This document shows positions 33,849-40,736 of a stretch of DNA of 42,200 nucleotides, piece by piece. Every line of letters starts with the position of its first letter. The stretch's first letter is position 1. Source of the stretch: Armatimonadota bacterium. GTDB lineage: Bacteria > Armatimonadota > UBA5829 > DTJY01. The position numbers were made by a program, and so were the translations under genes. The notes beneath the pieces were generated by a model. The model was given only the letters and a program-made list of their open reading frames with translations, made no database searches and had not been told where the DNA came from. The stretch lies in contig JANYKG010000130.1 of assembly GCA_025358205.1 (NCBI GenBank), forward strand, positions 1-42,200, written 5' to 3'.

Positions 33849-33921
33849 CTAGCGCGGATTATGCATGTCCCGCATAATCCGCGGCCTTCTGAGCATTATT
33901 CATGCTTTTCATGAATAATGC
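33849..33921 (-). repeat. twin-hairpin repeat unit, inverted copy
   Basis: Two perfect 12-bp stems: CGCGGATTATGC/GCATAATCCGCG (33853-33864, 33872-33883) and GCATTATTCATG/CATGAATAATGC (33893-33904, 33910-33921), with CTAG at 33849-33852. Read on the minus strand it is almost identical (about three differences in 73 bases) to the first unit at 34510-34589. It lies between osmC and the symporter gene. Confidence 0.85.
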
Positions 33922-33933
33922 GGGCTTGCGGCA

Positions 33934-34365
33934 TCATGCCATCTCAGCCTGAATCGTGATTTCGACGTTCCCGAGAGCCAGGCCAACCGGGCAGATGCTC
34001 TTTGCCTTCTCGATGTACTTGGCGAAAGCGGACTGGTCCAACCCCTGAGCCTCACACTGCACATGCAGGTGGATCGCCGCGACGGTGAAGCCCTTGCCCG
34101 TAGCATCCGGCTGCTTTATTACGCGGGCATCTGCGCAGATTCGCTTTGGGGTTACGTTAGCCTGCGCGAGAACCGCCGCCAACGCGCCCGTGAAGCACGT
34201 CGCCAGTGACGCCCCCAGCATTTCCATAGGGTTGGTGCCTGGCTCATCGCGGAAGATCGAGCCGAACGAGCAGGCCGACTCGACCGCGCTGCTGCCGGTC
34301 TTGACGGTCCCGCTCCCGGTCCTGAAATCGCCGATCCATTCCACTCGTGCAGTTGTGCTTGGCAT
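33934..34365 (-). CDS. OsmC/Ohr-family peroxide-reducing protein
   Basis: 143 aa, normal for the family. The two redox cysteines are present: Cys57 in LGASLATCFTGAL and Cys125 in KSICPVGLAL, with the N-terminal VEWIGDFRTGSG. OsmC/Ohr proteins reduce organic hydroperoxides with dithiol electron donors in the cytoplasm. Spacing and motifs fit the OsmC-like (YhfA-type) branch better than Ohr, with moderate certainty. The gene is flanked on both sides by the same twin-hairpin repeat in opposite orientations. Confidence 0.9.
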   Translation of the reverse strand: MPSTTARVEWIGDFRTGSGTVKTGSSAVESACSFGSIFRDEPGTNPMEMLGASLATCFTGALAAVLAQANVTPKRICADARVIKQPDATGKGFTVAAIHLHVQCEAQGLDQSAFAKYIEKAKSICPVGLALGNVEITIQAEMA

Positions 34366-34673
34366 GGTTTTCCATTCCTTGGCTGCGGGATGGCTAAACG
34401 CATCCTCAGATGAGATGCATCATTCTAGCAGGCGATAGGGAGAAGGTCAACGCACCAGGCAGGAAATCAGACGCCTATGACCGAACTCGGTTCTATCATC
34501 CACAGTGAACTAGTCCGCATTATTCATGAAAAACATGAATAATGCTCAGGAGGCCGCGGATTATGCGGGACACGCATAATCCGCGCTAGTCCGCATTATT
34601 CACGAATAACGCGAATAATGCTCTGAAGGCCCTGGATTATTCATTTTCTGAATAATCCAGGCTAGAGGTGCTT
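34366..34673. other. 308-bp divergent region upstream of osmC and the membrane-protein gene
   Basis: The left half (34366-34509) shows no gene and no clear promoter. The right half is the tandem twin-hairpin array (34510-34665). The ribosome-binding site of the membrane-protein gene (GAGG, 34665-34668) begins at the last base of the array's final CTAG. Confidence 0.6.
34510..34665 (+). repeat. tandem pair of 76-bp twin-hairpin units
   Basis: CTAG occurs at 34510, 34586 and 34662, an exact 76-bp period. Unit 1 stems: GCATTATTCATG/CATGAATAATGC (34517-34545) and CGCGGATTATGC/GCATAATCCGCG (34555-34585). Unit 2 stems: GCATTATTC..CG/CG..GAATAATGC (34593-34621) and CCTGGATTATTCA/TGAATAATCCAGG (34631-34661). 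In the second stem both arms changed together between units, so pairing is kept while sequence differs. Each unit has CT(C/G)A(G/A)GGCC-like DNA between its two hairpins. Confidence 0.88.
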
Positions 34674-36647
34674 ATGAACTCCGCCGACCGCGAAACCACT
34701 GGCTCCGGGATTTCTCTGAGGGGTCTGATCATTGGCCTGATCATGGTCATCATTGTCTGCTTGCTCGTCTCGTATGCCGAACTCGTCACCGCCGTCATCT
34801 TGGTCGGTTCCCAGCAGATTCCGCCCGCGGTTGTTGCCGTGTTCATGGTGCTTGTTCTTCTGAACGCAGGACTTCGACGGCTGCGGCAGAGTCTCGGTCT
34901 GAACGCCGCCGACTTGATCATGGTCTACTGCATGATGCTCCTTTCTGCCATGATCTCTGCCAGGGGCATAGTCGAGAAGCTTCTGCCGATGCTGGTCACC
35001 GGGAATTACTTCGCGGACAGCACGAACCGATGGCAGCAGTTGTTCTTTCCATACATGAAGAAATGGCTGGTTGCCTATGACCCGGCCGGCGACCCGAAGC
35101 AGTTCGTCTCAAAGGGCTTCTTCGAGGGGCTCCGCGCGGGTGAGCACATACCATGGGGTCTGTGGGCCGTCCCGCTCTTCGTCTGGGGTATTCTCTGTGT
35201 GCTGATCCTGTTCGCCTTCCTGTGTATGGCGTCCATCCTGAGGCGGCAGTGGGTGGACAACGAGAAGCTCACTTTTCCACTCGTCCAGCCGTCACTCGAG
35301 TTGATCCGCGACGGCGAGCGCGGGGGATCCGTGTTTCGAAACAGGCCGCTCTGGATCGGGTTCCTGCTGCCCGTTCTCTTCTATACATGGAACGGCCTGC
35401 ACAGCTGGTTCCCCAGCACGCCGCTCTTCACGGTGAGAAACGATCTGAGCGGCTTCCTGATCACTCCGCCCTGGAACGCCTGGGGCGGATGGGCCGCGTA
35501 CTTCTCGTTCGCGGCGATCGGCTTTTGCTTCCTGTTGCCGATGGATGTGCTCTTCTCACTCTGGTTCTTCTATGTGTTCGGCAAACTCCAGGCGGTCATC
35601 GCGGCGTCGTTCGGGATGCAGTTGGATGGAATGCCGATGTACCCGTGCTACCAGATGATCGGCTACCAGACCGCCGCCGCATATATCGTGCTCGCCGGCT
35701 ATATGATCTACTCGGCGCGCGGCCATCTCCGGGAAGTGTTTCGTGCGGCGTTCGGAGGTGCGCATGCGGATGATTCGGGCGAGATCATGCCGCATCGGAC
35801 CGCCGTCTGGGGCCTCATTATCTCGTTCGCGTTAGCGGTGGGATGGTGCTGCATGGCCGGGCTCTCACTCTGGGTGTCGGTCGGACTCATGGCGGTGTTC
35901 ATATTCGTGGTCGCGTTTGTGATGTCCCGCGCGACTGCAGAGGCAGGACTGTTCATGACGGAGGTCTCCTTTCGCCCGATTGACTTGTACCGCATGTTCC
36001 TGCCGGTCCATTCGCTCGGTCCGCAAAACATCACCGCGCTCGCATTCATGGATGGCGGGTTCATGCGCGACCAACGCGGACTGGTGCTTACCGGATTACT
36101 GGATGCCTTGAAATTGACGGACGGCGCGCGTATCAACCGCAGATCGTTCCTGCCGGGGATTATTCTGGCGATGATCCTTGCGTTGGTGACGGCAGGCGCC
36201 GTACACGTATGGCTCCCATACTCGAAGGGCGCGCTAACCATGTATTGGTATCCGTATCGGGGAAACAACCTCTGGGCGATGTGGGACTACCAGAACCACA
36301 TGTCTGGGATGGGTCGTCCGGCCGGGTGGGTAGGCATCACCTTCTTTGGGGTGGGGGCACTGTTCACAATCTTCTTGTCATACATGCGGGCGTCGTTCCC
36401 GTGGTGGCCGCTGCATCCTCTCGGATACGCGCTCTGCGGGTCCTGGAGCATGGTAGTGCTGTGGTTCTCATGCTTCGTGGTGTGGATGCTGAAGGGCGCG
36501 ATACTGCGGTACGGCGGAATGAAGCTCTACACGCGGGCGAGGCCTCTCTTCATCGGTATGATGCTCGGCGAGTTTACTATGGCCGCAGTCTGGACGCTCA
36601 TCAGTGCATTAACCGGGGCACCCGTGCCGGAGTTTCCGTGGCCCTGA
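34674..36647 (+). CDS. large polytopic membrane protein, DUF6785/DUF6784-like
   Basis: 657 aa from the ATG with GAGG five bases upstream; the GTG at 34668 overlaps that site. There are about 12-14 hydrophobic helices, starting with GLIIGLIMVIIVCLLVSYAEL. Recognisable blocks: LNAADLIMVYCMMLLSAMISARG, RRQWVDNEKLTFPLVQPSLELI, FVMSRATAEAGLFMTEVSFRPIDLYRMF, and LHPLGYALCGSWSMVVLWFSCFVVWMLKGAILRYGG. The pattern recalls the DUF6785/DUF6784 proteins of Planctomycetota and Armatimonadota, with a distant resemblance to oligopeptide transporters. The family assignment is from memory. Function and substrate are unknown. It converges on the Kelch gene with a 31-bp gap. Confidence 0.75.
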   Translation: MNSADRETTGSGISLRGLIIGLIMVIIVCLLVSYAELVTAVILVGSQQIPPAVVAVFMVLVLLNAGLRRLRQSLGLNAADLIMVYCMMLLSAMISARGIVEKLLPMLVTGNYFADSTNRWQQLFFPYMKKWLVAYDPAGDPKQFVSKGFFEGLRAGEHIPWGLWAVPLFVWGILCVLILFAFLCMASILRRQWVDNEKLTFPLVQPSLELIRDGERGGSVFRNRPLWIGFLLPVLFYTWNGLHSWFPSTPLFTVRNDLSGFLITPPWNAWGGWAAYFSFAAIGFCFLLPMDVLFSLWFFYVFGKLQAVIAASFGMQLDGMPMYPCYQMIGYQTAAAYIVLAGYMIYSARGHLREVFRAAFGGAHADDSGEIMPHRTAVWGLIISFALAVGWCCMAGLSLWVSVGLMAVFIFVVAFVMSRATAEAGLFMTEVSFRPIDLYRMFLPVHSLGPQNITALAFMDGGFMRDQRGLVLTGLLDALKLTDGARINRRSFLPGIILAMILALVTAGAVHVWLPYSKGALTMYWYPYRGNNLWAMWDYQNHMSGMGRPAGWVGITFFGVGALFTIFLSYMRASFPWWPLHPLGYALCGSWSMVVLWFSCFVVWMLKGAILRYGGMKLYTRARPLFIGMMLGEFTMAAVWTLISALTGAPVPEFPWP

Positions 36648-36678
36648 TCCACGGCCGGACGACCGAGTATCATCTGTA

Positions 36679-37668
36679 CTACTTCTCTGAGTTGCTTCCA
36701 ACGAAGAGCGCCGATGCCCGGTGCTTCGCGATGTCCTCACCGCCCGCTAGGTAGACCTTGCCGCCGATCACTCCTGCAGCCAGGTTGCATACCGGTAGCG
36801 GTATTGAGTCGGACTTGGCGTACGTATCGGTCTTGGCGTCGTATATGTACACATCCGGGATGAACCCCGGGGTCGGCCCTTCCGCATACCCACCGAACAG
36901 CCCGATACGGCGGGAGTCAAGCGCCAGTGCCGTAGCCCATCGCGTCGGGACCGGGGTGTCCTTCAGTTGTTTCCACGCGCCTCTGTCCAGCACCCACGAA
37001 TCCACGAAGTTCGCGAGCTTGTCGTCTTCGTGGATGCCGTGTCCGCCGAACACGTAGAGCCGGTCGCCTATGACTGCTGCGGCTGAGCCGGTTCGCGCAC
37101 GGAAACCATCCGGCAGCGGAGTTTCTTTCCAGGCCTTCGGGTTCTTCATGTCCAATTCAAGCAGAGTGGGTTTGGCCATGCGGAAACCTTCCTCGCCCTC
37201 ACCCCATGAGCCGCTGATCACCAGGAACTTGCTGCCGACAACTGCGCCCCTGACGCCGGAGACGGGGTGGGGCAAATCGGGCAGTTTCTTCCAAGCGTAT
37301 GTGTTATCGGTCTTCGCGAGACGAAAGCATGAGGTGAACACGGATTCGGTATTCGCCCCGCCCGCGATCAGCAGTTCGCCGTTATACACAGCACCAGCCC
37401 CGTATGCGCCAGCCTTGGGCATGAACGGCAGCTTCATCCACTTGCCGGTCTTGGGCGAATAGGCGATGGTGTCGGACAGATAGTGCTTTTGGTCGTCTTT
37501 CCAGTACGCGCCGCCCGCAACAACGAGCATGTTGTCCACAACCCCGAAAGCGAGGTTGTCACGGGCAGTGGGAACGTCCGGGCCGGGACTCCAGTTGAAC
37601 GACGGGGCCGCGTCCACGACCGACGCGAGCATGAGAACCGACAGCAGAATGATCGCGGTAGTATCCAT
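36679..37668 (-). CDS. exported Kelch-repeat beta-propeller protein
   Basis: 329 aa from the ATG with GGAGGAG upstream (MDTTAIILLSVLMLASVVDA-AP signal peptide); the longer frame runs through the upstream gene. Six Kelch-type blades, each with a Gly-Gly or equivalent and a distal Trp/Tyr: VVAGGAYWKDD, LIAGGANTESV, LVISGSWGEGEEG, YVFGGHGIHEDD, GLFGGYAEGPTPG, YLAGGEDIAKH. Exported bacterial Kelch propellers include sialic-acid mutarotase NanM and galactose-binding proteins, so a sugar-binding or mutarotase role is possible but not shown. It begins one base after the stop codon of the small Cys/His protein gene, so it is the third gene of that operon. Confidence 0.85.
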   Translation of the reverse strand: MDTTAIILLSVLMLASVVDAAPSFNWSPGPDVPTARDNLAFGVVDNMLVVAGGAYWKDDQKHYLSDTIAYSPKTGKWMKLPFMPKAGAYGAGAVYNGELLIAGGANTESVFTSCFRLAKTDNTYAWKKLPDLPHPVSGVRGAVVGSKFLVISGSWGEGEEGFRMAKPTLLELDMKNPKAWKETPLPDGFRARTGSAAAVIGDRLYVFGGHGIHEDDKLANFVDSWVLDRGAWKQLKDTPVPTRWATALALDSRRIGLFGGYAEGPTPGFIPDVYIYDAKTDTYAKSDSIPLPVCNLAAGVIGGKVYLAGGEDIAKHRASALFVGSNSEK

Positions 37669-37669
37669 C

Positions 37670-38116
37670 CTATTTCTCCTCCAGGTTCGCAGGACACGGA
37701 ACGACTCGCAGGGTGCATCGCCCATGTTCAGCATCGTGTACGGTCACCTCGCATTTGAAGCCAAACGGGTCAATGATCCGCCGGTAGAGTACCTTGCAGT
37801 GGTCGCAGTAGTCCTTGTACGGCTTAATATGCTTGTTCCGCCTGAGAATCGCTGTACTCGGGCAGTGGTGCATCTCCAGCCTGAACTCGCCGTCCGTCAG
37901 CGTCATGGTCTGGTCCGCGCCCTCTTCGGTAAGCGTGTGCGTCCAGTACTCGTGCATCCCCTCCAGGCCTTTTGCCGCCACCAGGTCGCGTAGGTTTTGC
38001 AGAAACTCGTCGGCCAGTTCCTCCCAGAACCTGTCCAGTTCCGCTCTGCCGTGCCGCTCCTCGATGAACGCGAACAACTCGCTGTACGCCATGATGAACT
38101 CGGTGCAGGAGATCAT
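37670..38116 (-). CDS. small Cys/His protein, paralog B (ATC-hydrolase-like?)
   Basis: 148 aa from the ATG overlapping the preceding gene's stop, with GGAGG six bases upstream. No signal peptide. Key features: HEYWTHTLTEEGAD, LEMHHCPS, KDYCDHCKVLYRRI, GFKCEVTVHDAEHGRC, RVVPCPA. The HxCP..YCxxC..GRC pattern recalls the L-2-amino-thiazoline-4-carboxylic acid hydrolase family (PF14196), but this is a pattern match only. It aligns end to end with the gene before it (38113-38547), sharing EGAD, HxCP, CxxxC/CxxC and GRC. Two coupled paralogs suggest a heteromer. Cysteines could bind metal. Confidence 0.7.
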   Translation of the reverse strand: MISCTEFIMAYSELFAFIEERHGRAELDRFWEELADEFLQNLRDLVAAKGLEGMHEYWTHTLTEEGADQTMTLTDGEFRLEMHHCPSTAILRRNKHIKPYKDYCDHCKVLYRRIIDPFGFKCEVTVHDAEHGRCTLRVVPCPANLEEK

Positions 38117-38547
38117 TCCGCGCCTCCTTTTCGGAAGCGTTGAACGCACCGTCCGGCGGCCTGATCGTATTCGGTCTCAGTAACGTACCCGGCCAGCGCG
38201 CATATCTCCTCGTTCACTATGCGCGTGGACTCGCAGAACCCTTCGCACACGTCGTACTTGAACTCGCGCATGTGACTGATCGCGGGGCATTTATGAATGG
38301 TCAACACCAGCGTGTCGTCGTTCTCGAAGTGCAGGTCGAAGTCCGCGCCCTCAAGGGTCATTATGTTGTTCCAATGATCCTGGAGGGCGGGAAGCCCACG
38401 CATACGCAGAGCTTCGATCAACGGCGCATAGACGTTACGGGCCGTTCGGCGCAGATACGCCTCGGTCTCTTCCGGCCCGTAGTTCGCGGTCAGAAACCTT
38501 AGCCCGAAGCTGAAACATCCGTGAAAGTCTTTGTGTACATTGGCCAT
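38113..38547 (-). CDS. small Cys/His protein, paralog A (ATC-hydrolase-like?)
   Basis: 144 aa. The ATG at 38547 is chosen because the promoter at 38568-38596 puts the transcript start near 38561, downstream of the longer frame's ATG at 38577. Features: HWNNIMTLEGADFDLHF, LTIHKCPAISHMREFKYD, CEGFCEST, GYVTETEYDQAAGRC. It shares the architecture of the following gene, with Cys-x3-Cys instead of Cys-x2-Cys. The two reading frames overlap by 4 bp (ATGA), so translation is coupled. A Kelch propeller gene follows. The reaction is unknown; if it is a true PF14196 member it would be a small hydrolase-like protein. Confidence 0.7.
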   Translation of the reverse strand: MANVHKDFHGCFSFGLRFLTANYGPEETEAYLRRTARNVYAPLIEALRMRGLPALQDHWNNIMTLEGADFDLHFENDDTLVLTIHKCPAISHMREFKYDVCEGFCESTRIVNEEICALAGYVTETEYDQAAGRCVQRFRKGGAE

Positions 38548-38567
38548 ACTGCAATCCCCAATGCCAT

Positions 38568-38596
38568 ATTCTACCAAGCAGCCGTTCTCCGGTCAA
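38568..38596 (-). promoter_or_regulatory. sigma-70 type promoter of the paralog pair/Kelch operon
   Basis: Minus strand TTGACC (38596-38591), 17-bp spacer, TAGAAT (38573-38568). The -35 overlaps an inverted repeat CCGGT-CAA-ACCGG (38589-38601), a possible repressor site between this operon and the divergent aldolase operon. Confidence 0.6.
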
Positions 38597-38626
38597 ACCG
38601 GATTCTATATATACAAAAGGGAAACG

Positions 38627-38656
38627 TTGTCACACTAGCCAATATGACGGTAATAC
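38627..38656 (+). promoter_or_regulatory. possible promoter of the aldolase/URO-D/isomerase operon
   Basis: TTGTCA (38627-38632), 18-bp spacer, TAATAC (38651-38656), 32 bp before the aldolase start. A short inverted repeat, CGCC-gcgta-GGCG, follows at 38658-38670. Confidence 0.4.
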
Positions 38657-38688
38657 ACGCCGCGTAGGCGTATGACAGGAGAACTACG

Positions 38689-39477
38689 ATGAACATGAGA
38701 CCCAGCCGCTTGCTTAGAAAGCTCAGAAATGGCGAGGTGGTCAGTGGTATTAAGCTCAACTATATCGATGCGCGAGGAGCGGAACTTGCGGCCATGTGCG
38801 GTTTCGACGTTGTCTGGGCCGATATGGAGCATTGTGCGAACGACTGGTCGGCTGTGGAGCAGCAGATTTGGGCGGCCAAGACCTGCGATGTGGACGTTAT
38901 GACCAGAGTCTCGCGCGGTGGGTACAGCGACTATGTCCGCGCGCTGGAGATGGACTCCGCAGGTATCATGGTGCCGCACATCATGAACCTTGAGGATGCG
39001 AAAAGAGTGGTGCATATCACGCGCTTCCACCCCATCGGCCGACGTCCCATTGACGGCGGAAATGCGGACGGCGCGTACACCATGGTCCCCGCGCTGGACT
39101 ACATTGAGCAGGCGAACGAGCAGCGTTTCGTCGCCATTCAGATCGAGGACCCCGAGCCGCTTGACCAGCTCGACGAGATCGCCGAACTTGAGGGCATAGA
39201 CATGCTCTTCTTCGGCCCGGCGGACTTCAGCCAGGGTATCGGCGCGCCTTGCCAATTCGATGATCCCAGGATCGCCGCGACCCGAAAGCGTGTTGCCGAA
39301 GTCGCCCTCAAGCACGGCAAGTTCGCTGGCACAGTGGGCCGCCCCGAGACGGTGAACGAGCTGGTTGACATGGGCTATCGCTTCATCAACATCGGCGCGG
39401 ACGTCATCGGTCTGATCTCCTACTACAAGGACCTTGTCAGCGATTTCAAGGCGAAGACGGACCACATCAAAGGCTGA
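38689..39477 (+). CDS. HpcH/HpaI-family aldolase
   Basis: 262 aa with AGGAG seven bases before the ATG. Class II (metal-dependent) aldolase fold: GFDVVWADMEH near the start, RVSRGGYSDYVRALEMDSAGIMVPHI, metal-site Glu in VAIQIEDPEPL, metal-site Asp in FFGPADFSQGIG, and the closing GYRFINIGADVIGL. The family splits 2-keto-3-deoxy acids or related hydroxy acids into pyruvate (or its analogue) and an aldehyde. The substrate probably derives from the sugar handled by the isomerase-like protein two genes on. It is followed after 5 bp by the URO-D-like gene, so the three form an operon. Confidence 0.9.
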   Translation: MNMRPSRLLRKLRNGEVVSGIKLNYIDARGAELAAMCGFDVVWADMEHCANDWSAVEQQIWAAKTCDVDVMTRVSRGGYSDYVRALEMDSAGIMVPHIMNLEDAKRVVHITRFHPIGRRPIDGGNADGAYTMVPALDYIEQANEQRFVAIQIEDPEPLDQLDEIAELEGIDMLFFGPADFSQGIGAPCQFDDPRIAATRKRVAEVALKHGKFAGTVGRPETVNELVDMGYRFINIGADVIGLISYYKDLVSDFKAKTDHIKG

Positions 39478-39482
39478 CGTCC

Positions 39483-40595
39483 ATGACCATCCGTGAGCGC
39501 ATTCTGGCGGTATACCGGGGCGAGACGCCTGATCTCGTCCCGTTCATGCTCGACCTGTCGCACTGGTTCTACCACAAGAACAAGATGGGTTGGGACATTA
39601 GCCGCGCCTATGAGTTGCCCGAGCGCGAACTGATTGACTACCACAAGCGGAACGGGGTTGGATTCTACATGCCGAATCTCGCGTCGTTCTACTCCGTGCG
39701 CCACACGAACGGCGTGACTGCGGAGGCCGAGAAGCGCACGGTTGACGGCAGGCCGGAGATCACCTGGCGATACCACACACCCGTCGGCAGCATCGAGCGC
39801 ACCCGCGTCTGGGAGGAACATACCTACGCGTGGGCGATCAGCAGTTGGCCGGTTGAAACGGAGCGAGACTTGCAGGCACTGGCCTGCGCGCTGGAGAACC
39901 GGGAGTTCGAGCCGCATTGGGACCGCTATCAGGCGTGGGCGGATTACGTTGGGGATTGCGGCGTGGTCTACATGCCCTTCGGATACAGCGGCATCGGGCA
40001 GTTGCTCAACTACTGGATGGGCGTTGAGGGCACGATGTACGCGGTTGCTGACTGGTCTGAGACCGTGCGCCAGGTGGTGGATCGGATCAACGAGAGCAAC
40101 CTGCGGCTGATTGACCTGCTCGCGTCCAGCCCCGCCGAGGTGATCGTCATGGGCGACAACATCTCGTCCGATGTTCAGCCACCGCGCTTCTTCGACGAAT
40201 GGTCGCGCGCCTTTTACACTGAGGCTGTGAATCGTCTGCACAAGGCGGGTAAGTACGCAGCGGTCCACATTGACGGCAAGCTGCGGGGCGCGTTGGCGAT
40301 GGTTGCCGCCACCGGGGCGGACTGTGCGGATGCGGTGACCCCAACTCCGATGGGCGACCTCACACCCGAGCAGTGCCGCGCGGAAGCCGGACGCGATTTC
40401 ATCCTGTCCGGCGGCGTGTCACCTGACCTGTGGCTGCCGAACGCGGATATCGAGGACTTCAAAGCCGCGGTCGTGCGCTGGCTTGATCTGAAGAAGATCA
40501 GTCCCAGGCTGATCGCCAACGCCGGAGACCAGGTGCCTCCCGGCGCGGATGAACAACGCATCCACATCATGCGCGATCTTGTGGAGAAGTGGTAG
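39483..40595 (+). CDS. uroporphyrinogen decarboxylase-family protein, sugar-locus type
   Basis: 370 aa. URO-D superfamily features: MTIRERILAVYRGETPDLVPFMLD at the N-terminus, VIVMGDNISSDVQPPRFFDEWSRAFYTEAVNRLHKAGKYAAVHIDG, and ILSGGVSPDLWLPN. Where methyltransferase-type relatives have HxCG, this one has VHIDG with no cysteine, so it lacks that zinc site and differs from its cousin at 30093-31352. Members of this branch are frequent in sugar-degradation loci, with no known reaction to my knowledge. It sits between an HpaI aldolase gene (5-bp gap) and a fucose-isomerase-like gene. A stem-loop follows its stop codon directly. Confidence 0.8.
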   Translation: MTIRERILAVYRGETPDLVPFMLDLSHWFYHKNKMGWDISRAYELPERELIDYHKRNGVGFYMPNLASFYSVRHTNGVTAEAEKRTVDGRPEITWRYHTPVGSIERTRVWEEHTYAWAISSWPVETERDLQALACALENREFEPHWDRYQAWADYVGDCGVVYMPFGYSGIGQLLNYWMGVEGTMYAVADWSETVRQVVDRINESNLRLIDLLASSPAEVIVMGDNISSDVQPPRFFDEWSRAFYTEAVNRLHKAGKYAAVHIDGKLRGALAMVAATGADCADAVTPTPMGDLTPEQCRAEAGRDFILSGGVSPDLWLPNADIEDFKAAVVRWLDLKKISPRLIANAGDQVPPGADEQRIHIMRDLVEKW

Positions 40596-40596
40596 C

Positions 40597-40615
40597 CGCA
40601 CCCTTCATGGGTGCG
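40597..40615 (+). terminator. stem-loop right after the URO-D-like gene
   Basis: CGCACCC-ttcat-GGGTGCG, a perfect 7-bp stem beginning two bases after the stop codon. No U-run, so attenuation or 3'-end protection is more likely than full termination. Confidence 0.4.
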
Positions 40616-40652
40616 TCCGGATACGGAAACGCTCGCACTGGGGAGAACTAAG

Positions 40653-40705
40653 CGCAGGCTGAAGCCTGCGACTACAGGGGGAGCGGACGGAGCGTCCGCG
40701 CTCCC
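40653..40705. repeat. two palindromes before the isomerase-like gene
   Basis: CGCAGGCT-ga-AGCCTGCG (40653-40670) and GGGAGCGGACG-gag-CGTCCGCGCTCCC (40679-40705). The second shares GGGAGCG...CGCTCCC with 31440-31474. They fill the 141-bp gap within an otherwise tight operon, and look like small dispersed repeats. Confidence 0.6.
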
Positions 40706-40736
40706 GATGAGAGCAAACCGACAAGGAGACTGAAAC

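Noticed and set aside
34510-34665. Could the tandem palindromes be a CRISPR array?
   Set aside because: Only two units, directly adjacent with no unique spacers, each holding two different stems, and no cas gene nearby.
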